Source: an uncultured Lachnospiraceae bacterium
GTDB taxonomy: Bacteria > Bacillota > Clostridia > Lachnospirales > Lachnospiraceae
Assembly (NCBI GenBank): GCA_947566645.1
Contig: CANOKL010000023.1
Coordinates: forward strand, 1 to 61,637
Length of the DNA stretch: 61,637 bases
Direction: 5' to 3'
Below, in pieces: positions 25,483-33,662 of the stretch; the first letter of the stretch is position 1, and every line of letters begins with the position of its first letter. A model generated the notes under the pieces. The model saw only the letters and a program-made list of their open reading frames with translations. It did not search any database and was not told the DNA's origin. The position numbers and the translations under genes were made by a program.

Positions 25483-26244
25483 CTATATGTACCCTCCCGG
25501 CATTCCGCCGCCCCCGCAGCATAATCCGCCGCCTCCGCAGCAGAGGTTGCATATGAGGTTGGCGATGCACAGTTTTGCGCAGAGGTTGCTTCCGCCCACA
25601 AATGTGGTCTGATAGGGTCCCTGGCGCTGCTGGTACCAGGTTCCGCCGCTTTCGAGCTGGCTTACGAGGGACTGGTACTGGTAATTGCCTGGCTCCAGCC
25701 GGAGTGCTTCTCTGGCGTGCTGCAGTGCCATGACGTTGTTGCCGGCGCCGGAATTGGCTATGGCGCTGTAATAGTACCATCTTGCGCTGCGGCCGGTGAT
25801 TCCGTTCAGGAGATTGAGAGCTTCTTGATAGTGTCCGCTGTTAATGAAATTAGCGGCGGCCCTCATGTGAAGGTCTTCTTCATTTTCTGTGCCTCCGGGG
25901 CCTGCCTGCCGGTATTCGGCGTGAAAGCCCCGGAAGGGGCCGTAGCTGCCAAAGCCGCCGAAACCGCCGAAGTCATCATAATCACTCTGACCGAATCCGC
26001 CCTGCCGGTAACCGCCTTGTCCCTGGCTTCCCTGGCCGTAGCCGGAAGAGCCGTACTCTTTTTCACGCATGATCTGCTGGTAGGCCTGCTGTACATCTTT
26101 GAATCTGGCCTCTGCCTTGTCCTTGTCAGGATTGTTGATATTTGCGTCCGGATGGTATTTCCGGCTTAAGCTCCTGTATGCTTTTTTGATCTCTTCGTCC
26201 GAGGCATTCCTCGGTATGCCAAGGACGCTGTAAGGGTCTGTCAT
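25483..26244 (-). CDS. J-domain (DnaJ-like) protein with Gly/Cys-rich regions
   Basis: 253 aa. An N-terminal J domain (about 3-65) contains the HPD signature (RKYHPDAN) needed to stimulate DnaK. A Gly/Gln/Tyr-rich linker (about 68-115) follows, then a TPR-like helical region (about 125-190: [21 protein letters not shown]) and a C-terminal Cys/Gly-rich hydrophobic tail ([20 protein letters not shown]). The zinc-finger and substrate domains of true DnaJ are absent, so it is a specialised co-chaperone. Its ATG overlaps the stop of the DUF5685 gene. The tail could be membrane-associated; that is inference. Confidence 0.85.
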   Translation of the reverse strand: MTDPYSVLGIPRNASDEEIKKAYRSLSRKYHPDANINNPDKDKAEARFKDVQQAYQQIMREKEYGSSGYGQGSQGQGGYRQGGFGQSDYDDFGGFGGFGSYGPFRGFHAEYRQAGPGGTENEEDLHMRAAANFINSGHYQEALNLLNGITGRSARWYYYSAIANSGAGNNVMALQHAREALRLEPGNYQYQSLVSQLESGGTWYQQRQGPYQTTFVGGSNLCAKLCIANLICNLCCGGGGLCCGGGGMPGGYI

Positions 26245-27143
26245 AGTGATCTGTTCTCCTGATTCATGTTCTCATGTAATGCGCTGTCCGTGTGCGCTTC
26301 TATATTATGAGTCGTCATATTCTTCCGTTTTTCTGTGACGGCTGTGTATCTGCACCAGACGCCGGAATATAGGATGTTGCGCAGGATGTCGGCGTGGAGC
26401 AGTATGGGGAGCTTCTCAAATTCGCGGGAACATTCTGCCATCATCAGTGTCAGAATCTGCCTGCAGCTTCCTGCAAAGTCCTCCTCCTTCTGGAAAGCTT
26501 CCTTAAGAGGGTTGTAGCACTGGGACTTTATGTCCTCCTCCACATCCTCATAAGCATCCATCAGATAAATGAATTTCCCAAGGAAAAATCCGATCCGGCG
26601 CAGGGAAAGCTCCCATTCATCTTTGCGGTATGCAAATATTTCCGCCATGATACCGCCGAAAAAGCCAGCCATCTTATCCAGGTCTGTCTCTCCTAGTTTC
26701 TCATAATATGAGAGTTTTTGCAAGTCAGAAGAAATGTGTGCGATCTTGTCAGGGTATTTCCTGGAAATGTCAGCTACCTTTGACTTTAACATTTTTGCCG
26801 CCATGTAGCTTTTTCTTTTGTGCTCATCGTCCCAGTCGTCTTTACATTTATAATAAGAAAATATAAGATTCATGGCCGCGGCATAATCGGTATAGAGATT
26901 CGTCCTTGCAGTATGCTTTTCAAAAGGGTGGGCAATACAGCTGACTGTCTCAACATCAGTTTCCGGCTCGTACAGTCCGGTGAGCAGAACGATCAGAAAG
27001 GTCATGTCGTAAGTCAGCGTCATCTGCCCCCGTCTTCCGTAATTCTCTTTTAAGCATTTACAAAGACCACAATAGTACGAGTGATACAGATCGTAGTCCT
27101 TGAACTTCATCTCAGCCTTGTTAATTGCAATATATCCAAACAT
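26241..27143 (-). CDS. DUF5685-family protein
   Basis: 300 aa, predicted mostly alpha-helical, with no signal peptide. I recognise it as a DUF5685-type protein, often found beside J-domain genes in Clostridia. The N terminus has YYCGLCKCL, two close cysteine pairs. Two acidic clusters occur: [11 protein letters not shown] near residue 100 and [19 protein letters not shown] near residue 195. Their spacing resembles the paired Asp motifs of all-helical isoprenoid synthases, which is inference only. It is the middle gene of a three-gene minus-strand operon, ATG/TGA-overlapping with the J-domain gene. Function unknown. Confidence 0.75.
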   Translation of the reverse strand: MFGYIAINKAEMKFKDYDLYHSYYCGLCKCLKENYGRRGQMTLTYDMTFLIVLLTGLYEPETDVETVSCIAHPFEKHTARTNLYTDYAAAMNLIFSYYKCKDDWDDEHKRKSYMAAKMLKSKVADISRKYPDKIAHISSDLQKLSYYEKLGETDLDKMAGFFGGIMAEIFAYRKDEWELSLRRIGFFLGKFIYLMDAYEDVEEDIKSQCYNPLKEAFQKEEDFAGSCRQILTLMMAECSREFEKLPILLHADILRNILYSGVWCRYTAVTEKRKNMTTHNIEAHTDSALHENMNQENRSL

Positions 27144-27152
27144 GGTGCGCTC

Positions 27153-27548
27153 CTAGCTCTTTTTAATAAATGTTGTACTGCACTTCGGACAGCGGATTTC
27201 AATACGTCCTTTTCCCCTGGGGATGCGGATCTTCTGCCGGCAGGAGGGGCATCTGTAGATGTGGTGTGTCTTTCGCTGGGCGAGCATATTTTTCTGCCGT
27301 GCAAAAAAACAGCGCAGCTTGTAGGTTTTCTCCAGATAGACGCGGTTTTCTGCGGAACGCTTATAGACATTCCTGGAAAACATGCGGAAATACGTATAGA
27401 TGAGGCATGCCCATGAGAGAACAGGGAAAATTCTGGCTGTCGTAAACCAGGAGACTACTGCCGCCGCAATCCCGATGCCAAGTACACACTTTCCAAGGGA
27501 ATCAATCCCATATCTTCCGTACATAAAACGCATAAATCTTTCCTTCAT
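27153..27548 (-). CDS. Small membrane protein with C-terminal zinc ribbon
   Basis: 131 aa. Two hydrophobic segments (about 18-36 and 40-58), a basic stretch, then a C-terminal zinc ribbon CPSCRQKIRIPRGKGRIEIR followed by CPKC. First gene of the zinc-ribbon/DUF5685/J-domain operon, 9 nt before DUF5685. This set of three looks like a membrane-linked protein quality or assembly module; the role is inference. A palindromic-type dispersed repeat lies upstream. Confidence 0.75.
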   Translation of the reverse strand: MKERFMRFMYGRYGIDSLGKCVLGIGIAAAVVSWFTTARIFPVLSWACLIYTYFRMFSRNVYKRSAENRVYLEKTYKLRCFFARQKNMLAQRKTHHIYRCPSCRQKIRIPRGKGRIEIRCPKCSTTFIKKS

Positions 27549-27596
27549 AAAATAATCACTCTCCTACTTTCCGGTGGCAGGCATTCAGACCATCCG

Positions 27597-27650
27597 TTAT
27601 ACTCACACGGCATAATTCCGTATGCGGCTGTGCACATCCTGTTATGCTTA
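27597..27650. repeat. Dispersed repeat B, short copy
   Basis: TTATACTCAC followed by CGGCATAATTCCGTATGCGG and then CTGTGC.CATC.TGTTATGCT. It matches the repeat at 54430-54525 with an internal part missing. It lies in the 257-bp gap between the divergent zinc-ribbon and sortase genes. Confidence 0.7.
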
Positions 27651-27719
27651 GTATAACTATCATCATACGCTGTCAGCCCGCAAAGTCAATAAACTACGAA
27701 TTAAAAAAGTATAAAATAA

Positions 27720-27748
27720 TTGAGGAAATGATATAATTTTGATACAAT
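27720..27748 (+). promoter_or_regulatory. Promoter of sortase operon
   Basis: TTGAGG (27720-27725), 17-bp spacer, TACAAT (27743-27748), 57 nt before the GTG start of the sortase gene. Confidence 0.6.
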
Positions 27749-27805
27749 GGAGAAAGCAGTGGAGTAGAAATTCCCGATATTTATGAAAAAAGGAGGAGAA
27801 AGCCT

Positions 27806-28624
27806 GTGAGTGAGAATGGGACAGAGAATAAACCAGAAAAGAAACGCAGAAAAAAGAAAAAGGGAGGCATCCTGTCAACGATTATTCTGGTGATTGCGCT
27901 GGTGGTTTTCGGTGTATCTGCATTTAATCTGATTAAATATGGAAAGGGCTATGCCACGGGCCGTGCAGAGTACAGCAAGATCAGGGATATGGCGATTGAA
28001 GGCGGAGAAGAGGGAGAGGACGGGAAGCCTAAGAAGGAGTTCAAGGTGAATTTCAAGAAGCTCCTTAAGGTGAACCCGGATACGGTTGCCTGGATTCGTT
28101 TTCATCCGAAGCCGTCTGAGATTAATTATCCGGTTGTCCAGGGAAAAGATAATCAGGAATATCTCCATAAAACATTTTCTGCAAATGAAAATACTCTCGG
28201 CGCCATCTTTCTGGCGGCGGAAAACAGGGGGAATTTTATGGACCAGAACTCTGTGATATACGGCCACCGTATGAATGACCGCTCCATGTTCTGGCACCTG
28301 GAAGATTATACAGATCCGAAGTTTTATAAGAAATATCCATGTTTTTATATCTACACCCCTGACGGGGATAAAAGGACGTACCGTATCTTTTCCACTTGTG
28401 TTGTAGAGGATATGTCGGATACTTATAAGACAAAATTCTTCTCTGAGGAGGAGTTCGAGAGTTTTCTGAAAATGACGAAGTCTACGGCAGAATACGACAC
28501 GGGCGTTGAGGTGGATAAGGATGATCTGATCGTAACCTTGTCTACCTGTACCAGTGCGGATGATAATCACCGCTATGTGGTGCGCGGTGTGTTAGAAGAA
28601 CGCATAAAGCTGGAGGAGGAGTAA
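27806..28624 (+). CDS. srtB: Class B sortase
   Basis: 272 aa with a GTG start after AGGAGGAGAAAGCCT. A very basic N terminus (KKRRKKKKGG), one membrane anchor (about 21-43), then the sortase B fold with catalytic His154 (VIYGHRM), Cys248 (VTLSTCTS) and Arg256 (HRYVV). Transpeptidase that links surface proteins to peptidoglycan or assembles pili. No protein with a visible sorting signal is encoded next to it or elsewhere in the window. It is followed 4 nt later by DUF951 and the rpsF block, an odd but common clostridial neighbourhood. Confidence 0.93.
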   Translation: MSENGTENKPEKKRRKKKKGGILSTIILVIALVVFGVSAFNLIKYGKGYATGRAEYSKIRDMAIEGGEEGEDGKPKKEFKVNFKKLLKVNPDTVAWIRFHPKPSEINYPVVQGKDNQEYLHKTFSANENTLGAIFLAAENRGNFMDQNSVIYGHRMNDRSMFWHLEDYTDPKFYKKYPCFYIYTPDGDKRTYRIFSTCVVEDMSDTYKTKFFSEEEFESFLKMTKSTAEYDTGVEVDKDDLIVTLSTCTSADDNHRYVVRGVLEERIKLEEE

Positions 28625-28628
28625 AAAA

Positions 28629-28820
28629 ATGGACAGACGGATCTACGAGGTCGGGGATATTGTAACCCTGAAGAAGCCTCATCCATGCGGAAGCCGGGAG
28701 TGGGAAATCCTGCGGGTCGGTGCAGACTTCCGGCTGAAATGTATGGGGTGCGGGCATCAGATCATGACGCCCCGCAGACTGGTGGAGAAAAACACAAAGG
28801 ATTTACGGAAAAAAGCTTGA
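28629..28820 (+). CDS. DUF951 family protein
   Basis: 63 aa: DIVTLKKPHPCGSREWEILR and MGCGHQIMTPR are the conserved DUF951 blocks, with three cysteines that could bind metal or nucleic acid. It usually occurs near rpsF or ychF in Bacillota. GGAGGAG inside the end of the sortase gene supplies the ribosome site, so the two genes are likely translationally coupled. Function unknown. Confidence 0.88.
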   Translation: MDRRIYEVGDIVTLKKPHPCGSREWEILRVGADFRLKCMGCGHQIMTPRRLVEKNTKDLRKKA

Positions 28821-28845
28821 AAGAAATGCCAGAGTATGGTATCAT
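28817..28845 (+). promoter_or_regulatory. Promoter of rpsF-ssb-rpsR
   Basis: TTGAAA (28817-28822), 17-bp spacer, TATCAT (28840-28845), overlapping the DUF951 stop codon. It gives a 5' leader of about 100 nt before rpsF. Confidence 0.65.
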
Positions 28846-28868
28846 ATTAATTCGTGATACATGATTTT

Positions 28869-28912
28869 CCGGAGAGAGGAAGTGTTCTCCGGATGTCCTT
28901 GCTCCCGGGGAG
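28869..28912 (+). promoter_or_regulatory. Structured rpsF leader, candidate ribosomal-protein autoregulatory site
   Basis: CCGGAGA (28869-28875) pairs with TCTCCGG (28886-28892) around a 10-nt loop, and CTCC-CGG-GGAG (28902-28912) forms a second small hairpin. S6:S18-binding leaders are known upstream of rpsF in many bacteria. I could not match the full known motif, so the assignment is tentative. Confidence 0.4.
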
Positions 28913-28953
28913 ATACGGGGGCCAAAAGACCAGAAGGAGGTGCAAGAGGCAAC

Positions 28954-29241
28954 ATGAACAAATATGAATTAGCTGTTGTTGTCAATGCAAAAATCGAAGA
29001 CGACGAGAGAGCACAGGTAATCGAAAAGGTAAAAGCATTAATTGAGCGTTTCGGCGGCCAGATCTCAGATGTCGATGAATGGGGTAAGAAGAGACTTGCT
29101 TACGAAATTCAGAAGATGAAAGAAGGCTATTATTATTTCATCCACTTCGAAGCTGATGCAGAGACTCCAGGCGAGATTGAACAGAGAATCCGCATCATGG
29201 AAGGCGTCATCAGATATTTATGCGTTAGACAGGAAGCATAA
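28954..29241 (+). CDS. rpsF: 30S ribosomal protein S6
   Basis: 95 aa, standard S6 length: MNKYELAVVVNAKIEDDERA at the start, DVDEWGKKRLAYEI in the middle. Binds 16S rRNA with S18 in the small-subunit platform. AAGGAGG at 28934-28940 sets the ATG at 28954; a longer reading frame upstream is the leader. First gene of rpsF-ssb-rpsR, an arrangement conserved across Bacillota. Confidence 0.97.
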   Translation: MNKYELAVVVNAKIEDDERAQVIEKVKALIERFGGQISDVDEWGKKRLAYEIQKMKEGYYYFIHFEADAETPGEIEQRIRIMEGVIRYLCVRQEA

Positions 29242-29264
29242 GCAGGAAGCAGAGAGGTAATTAT

Positions 29265-29723
29265 ATGAATAAAGTAATATTAATGGGACGTTTGACGAGG
29301 GATCCTGATATCCGCTATTCACAGGGTGAGACATCCACCGCTGTTGCAAGATATACTCTTGCTGTTGACCGCAGATTCAAGCGTAATAATGACGACCAGA
29401 CCGCAGACTTTATCGGCTGTGTGGCTTTTGGAAGAAGTGCGGAGTTTGCAGAGAAGTATTTCCGTCAGGGACTGAAGGTTATTGTGACCGGGCGCATTCA
29501 GACGGGAAGCTATACGAACCGGGACGGCGTGAAGGTGTATACCACAGATGTTGTGGTGGAGGATCAGGAATTTGCAGAGAGCAAGGCGGTAAGCGACAGT
29601 AACGCGGGACGTTACCAGTCAGCACCGGCACCAGCGCCTGCACCGGCAGCACCGGCCTCTGATATGGGAGACGGCTTCATGAATATTCCGGATGGAATTG
29701 ATGAGGAGCTTCCGTTTAATTAG
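29265..29723 (+). CDS. ssb: Single-stranded DNA-binding protein
   Basis: 152 aa. N-terminal OB fold (1-105: NKVILMGRLTRDPDIRY, DFIGCVAFGRSAEF), an Ala/Pro-rich linker (about 118-135), and the acidic C-terminal tip IDEELPFN that recruits replication and repair proteins. It protects single-stranded DNA during replication. Between rpsF and rpsR, as usual in this phylum. Confidence 0.97.
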   Translation: MNKVILMGRLTRDPDIRYSQGETSTAVARYTLAVDRRFKRNNDDQTADFIGCVAFGRSAEFAEKYFRQGLKVIVTGRIQTGSYTNRDGVKVYTTDVVVEDQEFAESKAVSDSNAGRYQSAPAPAPAPAAPASDMGDGFMNIPDGIDEELPFN

Positions 29724-29788
29724 TATAGGTTATACTAACGTTTCATTATTATGATGAAGGGCAGCAGTGAAGATACTCTGGCTGCTGC
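29720..29788 (+). promoter_or_regulatory. Hairpins between ssb and rpsR
   Basis: TTAGTATA/TATACTAA (29720-29738) overlaps the ssb stop codon, and GCAGCAG/CTGCTGC (29761-29788) precedes the rpsR ribosome site. They may adjust S18 output relative to Ssb; no known motif recognised. Confidence 0.4.
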
Positions 29789-29810
29789 GATGAAAAGGAG
29801 GTAAAGCAAG

Positions 29811-30077
29811 ATGGCTTTTGATAAAGGCAGTCGTCCGGAAGGCGGCTTCAAGAGAAGAGGCGGCGGACGCAGAAGAAAAAAAGTGTGTGTATTCTGCGGC
29901 AAGGAGAATAATGAGATTGATTACAAGGATGTAGCAAAGCTGAGAAAGTATATCTCTGAGAGAGGTAAGATCCTTCCCAGAAGAATTACAGGCAACTGTG
30001 CAAAGCATCAGAGAGCGCTTACAGTGGCAATCAAGAGAGCACGCCATATCGCGCTGATGCCGTACGTTCAGGAATAG
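29811..30077 (+). CDS. rpsR: 30S ribosomal protein S18
   Basis: 88 aa with a glycine/arginine-rich N terminus ([15 protein letters not shown]) and the conserved [27 protein letters not shown] and GNCAKHQR blocks. The CxxC plus later Cys/His suggests the zinc-binding form of S18. AAGGAGG precedes the ATG. The transcript probably ends at palindromic repeat copy 7. Confidence 0.97.
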   Translation: MAFDKGSRPEGGFKRRGGGRRRKKVCVFCGKENNEIDYKDVAKLRKYISERGKILPRRITGNCAKHQRALTVAIKRARHIALMPYVQE

Positions 30078-30118
30078 TTTATCAATAGGTTTATTTGAGA
30101 AGAATGAGAGATGAGAAA

Positions 30119-30160
30119 AATTGGGGACGGGGTATTTTTAAAAATACCCCGTCCCCAATT
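30119..30160. repeat. GGGGACGGGG palindromic repeat, copy 7
   Basis: A perfect 42-bp palindrome identical to 15908-15949, with arms beginning AATTGGGGACGGGG. It follows rpsR by 41 nt and lies 16 nt before the next ATG, so it is both the probable rpsR terminator and part of the upstream region of the secreted-protein gene. Confidence 0.93.
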
Positions 30161-30176
30161 GTAAAGGAGCATGGAA

Positions 30177-31043
30177 ATGAAAAAGGTAACAAAATATTTA
30201 TTAATCCTTTTTTTGGGAGCCTGTATGGCATTCATTGATAATTCCACTGAGGCAGAGGCAGCAACGAAAGATTCTCTGATAAATAAGATTCAGTCCCAGA
30301 CAAATAACGTCATAGCAAAGGAATATTATGCAGATTTTGATGGAGATGGCAGGAAGGAACTGTTTGCCATAACAGGTCCAAAGGAAGGACCGAATCAAAT
30401 CTGGTATGCTGGTTCAAAACAGGTGAAATGCGTGATGAATGACAGGGTCGCGGTTTACGACTCCCAGAGAAAAAGTATATGTAAAGTAAGCAGGAAACAG
30501 AAGTTGTTTATTGCAGAGTGCGGAGCGTTTGGCAGCGGTTCCTTTTCCAAGTGCTATTATGTAAAGGCAGGAAAAGTATACGAGGTGAAACATGCTGGCG
30601 AAGGCTTAGCACAGATTTCAGGAAAAAACTTTGCAGTACACCCAAGTGCATTCGATGCAATGCGTTCGGGAGGCACTATGGCGGGGCATACCTATAAAGC
30701 ATACTATTTAAAATGGACCGGAAAGGCATTTAAAGAATACAAAGCGAAAAAAATTACAACAAAGAAATTGAAAAAATACAAAGGCTCAGAAAAAATATTA
30801 CGGCAGATTAATAATCTGGGCTATAAGGTAAAATCAATTTATTATAGAAATAATGGCTTGATACATATTAATGTAGTCAAAACTTCCGGTTTAGACAAAA
30901 TATATAATAATGTGACCTTAAAAGTCCGATCAAAAAAGGTCTTTCTGGTAAGCCATACAAAGAAAGGAAGTAATATCCTGGAGAAATCGGGGTATGGGGG
31001 GATTTATAAAGCATCGGGATTTGAAAGATTAACGTATAAATAA
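30177..31043 (+). CDS. Secreted protein with Ca-binding-like DxDGDG motif
   Basis: 288 aa from the ATG at 30177 (AAAGGAG at 30163-30169; the ATG at 30171 is too close). A signal peptide (about 1-27, ending STEAEAA) is followed by ADFDGDGRKELFAITG, an EF-hand/VCBS-like calcium loop found in many exported clostridial proteins, and then a lysine-rich body without a recognised domain. Base composition is visibly more AT-rich than the ribosomal block before it. Followed by a structured 3' region and terminator. Function unknown. Confidence 0.7.
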   Translation: MKKVTKYLLILFLGACMAFIDNSTEAEAATKDSLINKIQSQTNNVIAKEYYADFDGDGRKELFAITGPKEGPNQIWYAGSKQVKCVMNDRVAVYDSQRKSICKVSRKQKLFIAECGAFGSGSFSKCYYVKAGKVYEVKHAGEGLAQISGKNFAVHPSAFDAMRSGGTMAGHTYKAYYLKWTGKAFKEYKAKKITTKKLKKYKGSEKILRQINNLGYKVKSIYYRNNGLIHINVVKTSGLDKIYNNVTLKVRSKKVFLVSHTKKGSNILEKSGYGGIYKASGFERLTYK

Positions 31044-31044
31044 G

Positions 31045-31118
31045 TCAGTGGTATCACTGATTGGGCTGGTCGAAAGACCCTGGTCCACCGAACGGCGGGG
31101 AATTTCCCCGCTATTTTT
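31045..31118 (+). terminator. Three consecutive hairpins ending in a terminator
   Basis: TCAGTG-GTAT-CACTGA (31045-31060), GGTC-GAAA-GACC near 31068-31079 and GCGGGG/CCCCGC (31095-31111) followed by TATTTTTGTT. The last is a clear rho-independent terminator; the first two give extra structure, including a GAAA tetraloop. Confidence 0.75.
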
Positions 31119-31266
31119 GTTAGGGAAATCTGAGAGGGATGAAGAAAATTCAGGCGGATGGGGAATGAGTTGAAAGAAACATTGAATAGGCTTGATAGAT
31201 GTTTTTATTTATATTATCAAGTAATAAAAATTATGATATTAAAAAATAAAATACAAATATAATATA
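31119..31266. other. AT-rich gap without genes
   Basis: About 150 bp between a terminator and the promoter of the ABC/BlaR1-type operon. It is strongly AT-rich, with no reading frame of note and no clear operator palindrome seen. Confidence 0.5.
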
Positions 31267-31296
31267 TTGACGTATTGAAATATAATGTGCTATATT
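31267..31296 (+). promoter_or_regulatory. Promoter of the lipoprotein/ABC operon
   Basis: TTGACG (31267-31272), 18-bp spacer, TATATT (31291-31296), 73 nt before the lipoprotein start codon. The expected BlaI operator (TACA..TGTA type) is not obvious here. Confidence 0.55.
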
Positions 31297-31368
31297 ATTA
31301 CAATAACAAAGGTGCTATTAAAAATAAAATTTGTGGCAACAGGATACTGGAGTCGTGAAAGGAAGAGT

Positions 31369-32076
31369 ATGAAGATATCAGTATTTTTTGCAGTCATCTT
31401 TTGCATTTTAATGACTGCAGGGTGCAGTGAGAAAGAAAAGAAGATTAAACCAGAAGAGAACACTTTAGACTTCACTGTAGATTCTGCAGAAGAGATAGAA
31501 ATACAAGAGAGCGGCAGTGGAGGAATGGCGAACGGAAATTTAGATGATGATGAACCGGAAAAGAAAGAATATGCCTATAAAATTAATAACGCGAATATTT
31601 ATGATATAAATAGCCCTATTGAGATCGATCATATAGTCTTTGAATATAAAAATACAGAATTTAGTAAAGAACTTAAGGCAGGTATTTCTTGTGATGATGT
31701 CTTATATTTCGATGACGAAATTGATGAGAAGGGAAGATTAAAAGATGGTTTTACCTATATTTATACGGGGCTGGTGATTCGAAATGAGACCGGAAAGGAA
31801 CAGGAAGTATATCTGAGTGCTGGTGATTTTGTTGTCATTAATGAAGAGAATGATGTAATAGACATGTCTGAGGAACTAAGGTACAGGAGCGGCTATGAGA
31901 ACCCGGAGAAAAAGAAAGACTATTACAGATGTAGTTTTAGCGAGGGAGAAGAAAAGGAAGTATTACTGGTCTATATTGTTCCGGATCATCTTTTAGAACA
32001 GGATAACTTATTATATAGTATCAATCTTTATGGAGAAGGCAGCAGCGATGAACTTAAAGCTTTTAAAATTAGATAA
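31369..32076 (+). CDS. Lipoprotein, possible DUF4352-like immunoglobulin fold
   Basis: 235 aa from the ATG at 31369 (GGAAGAG upstream; the ORF can be read further but without ribosome site). Signal peptide with lipobox LMTAGC, so it is anchored at the outer face of the membrane. An acidic linker (about 25-65) precedes a beta-rich domain (about 70-230: FTYIYTGLVIRNETGKEQEV) of the type seen in DUF4352/DUF5067-like extracellular proteins; the family is not certain. First gene of an operon with membrane proteins and an ABC ATPase; the next gene starts inside its 3' end. Confidence 0.75.
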   Translation: MKISVFFAVIFCILMTAGCSEKEKKIKPEENTLDFTVDSAEEIEIQESGSGGMANGNLDDDEPEKKEYAYKINNANIYDINSPIEIDHIVFEYKNTEFSKELKAGISCDDVLYFDDEIDEKGRLKDGFTYIYTGLVIRNETGKEQEVYLSAGDFVVINEENDVIDMSEELRYRSGYENPEKKKDYYRCSFSEGEEKEVLLVYIVPDHLLEQDNLLYSINLYGEGSSDELKAFKIR

Positions 32077-32905
32077 TAAGATGAATCAGATGATTAGAAT
32101 TGAGCTGAAGAGAGCTTTTTGTAATGTCAGATTTTTGTATAGCATTCTTGTGGGGCTTCTTATCGCAGGCTCGCAGATTTTTACCTGGGTAATACCTGCA
32201 ATGGAGAAGGTTGAGTATTATTTATTGGGGAAAGGAGAATATCCGATCTCCGTTTTTAATACATGGATCGGAGCGTCAGGACATACATATCAGCTTACTC
32301 TTTACTTTATTATACTGCCTGTTATTTCCTGTCTTCCGTTTTCCGATAGTTGTTTTATTGAGCGGGAGAGTGGATATCAGGCGCATATTTTAACAAGAGT
32401 AAATAGAAATGCTTATCTTTTTTCTAAGAGTATTGCTGTTTATCTTTCGGGCGGATGTGCGGTTGTTCTTCCTCTTATAGTAAATTTATATGTTACCATG
32501 ATGGCAATACCTTCTGTTATTCCAGAGGCCAGTTCAAGAACCTTTCCTATTTTTGAACATAGCATGTGGAGCGGAATATTTTATACACATCCCTATGTAT
32601 ATCTTGTGGGATATTTTGTGATTATTTTTTCTTATGCAGGGTTATTTTCTTTATTTGGAATGATTTCATCATTTTATGTGAGAAATAGGTTCGTGTCACT
32701 TGTAATCCCATTTATTGTGTATACACTGGTGAATTTTGTCCTTGGCTATACAGAATATTATAAGTACTCCCCGGAACTTTTCCTGCGGCCGGATCAACCG
32801 GCAGGTGCGGTGTTTTCATTTATTGTGATATTCTATATACTCGGTTTGTTAATATGCAGGATATTCTTATTTCGCGAAGGAAAAAAATATGATTTATATG
32901 TATAG
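32048..32905 (+). CDS. ABC-2-like membrane protein 1
   Basis: About 285 aa from the ATG at 32048 (GGAGAAGG at 32032-32039), overlapping the lipoprotein gene; an alternative start is ATG 32081. About six hydrophobic segments, with a long extracytoplasmic loop after the first (PAMEKVEYYLLGKGEYP) and SGYQAHILTRVNRNAYLFSK, a cytoplasmic coupling-helix-like stretch common in ABC-2 type permeases. It probably forms the export channel with one of the next two proteins and the ABC ATPase encoded downstream. Substrate unknown. Confidence 0.7.
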   Translation: MNLKLLKLDNKMNQMIRIELKRAFCNVRFLYSILVGLLIAGSQIFTWVIPAMEKVEYYLLGKGEYPISVFNTWIGASGHTYQLTLYFIILPVISCLPFSDSCFIERESGYQAHILTRVNRNAYLFSKSIAVYLSGGCAVVLPLIVNLYVTMMAIPSVIPEASSRTFPIFEHSMWSGIFYTHPYVYLVGYFVIIFSYAGLFSLFGMISSFYVRNRFVSLVIPFIVYTLVNFVLGYTEYYKYSPELFLRPDQPAGAVFSFIVIFYILGLLICRIFLFREGKKYDLYV

Positions 32906-33662
32906 AATGAAAAAAGGATTGTATCATTTATACAGTACCCATGTCATGGATTTTTTTGTGTCATCCGGAAGTCTGTGCATCGCTGCTTTTATATATTGGA
33001 AAAGCATGGTGAGAGATTACGGTGGAATGTGCGATTTAACAGTGGCAGATAATTTCATGCTGTGCTGGATGCCTTTTTTTAGATGTATATTACTTACACC
33101 GGTTGTCCTGGTGCTTGTGATGAGACTAAATCAGCATAATTATATGGTTAACCGGATCATCCGGTATAAGAGCGTAAGAGTGATGTCCAGGACACAGATT
33201 TTGTATCATGCAAGTTTTTTTGCATTACTGTCTTTGAGTCTTACAGTATTTATTGTATATATAGGAAAAGCAGATGCAAAAGGATGGGTAGATTTGTGCG
33301 GAGGCAGGAGTCTGTTTGTATATATGAATAATGGGATGGCGTCTGACGAAGTTTCATTTCCTTTTATTGTATTTGTATTCTGGTGCAGTTTATTTCTTTA
33401 TATGGAATTACTTGAAGTTTGTTTTATTTTTTTCAGATTGATATTCAGGAAAAGGGTGATGGCTTTTCTGGCTGTATATATTATGTGCCTCATTGAAAAT
33501 TATTTTATGAGATTTCCTGTCATTCTTGGCCGTGCAGGGGCAGGATATGAGCGGTGGGTTAACAGAGACTTCCGGATATTACAAACAATAATGATTCTTG
33601 TGGTTTTTATAGAACTCTGTGGCGTATTGGCGGATAGAAAGGACTATATAAATGTGGAGTAG
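32889..33662 (+). CDS. ABC-2-like membrane protein 2
   Basis: 257 aa, about six hydrophobic segments. It contains YKSVRVMSRTQILYH, resembling the cytoplasmic segment before the second or third helix in ABC-2 permeases. The start ATG 32889 has AAGGA seven nt upstream and overlaps the previous gene by 17 bp; it overlaps the next by 11 bp. Three such overlapping membrane genes in a row suggest tight stoichiometry. No family name recognised. Confidence 0.65.
   Translation: MIYMYRMKKGLYHLYSTHVMDFFVSSGSLCIAAFIYWKSMVRDYGGMCDLTVADNFMLCWMPFFRCILLTPVVLVLVMRLNQHNYMVNRIIRYKSVRVMSRTQILYHASFFALLSLSLTVFIVYIGKADAKGWVDLCGGRSLFVYMNNGMASDEVSFPFIVFVFWCSLFLYMELLEVCFIFFRLIFRKRVMAFLAVYIMCLIENYFMRFPVILGRAGAGYERWVNRDFRILQTIMILVVFIELCGVLADRKDYINVE

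Noticed and set aside
25365..25556. Reading frame coding NWGRGIFKFAPS-like repeats
   Set aside because: It is an accidental translation of the double palindromic repeat; similar frames occur at every copy.
31065..31095. tRNA-like T-arm
   Set aside because: There is no acceptor stem, anticodon arm or CCA; only a GAAA-loop hairpin.
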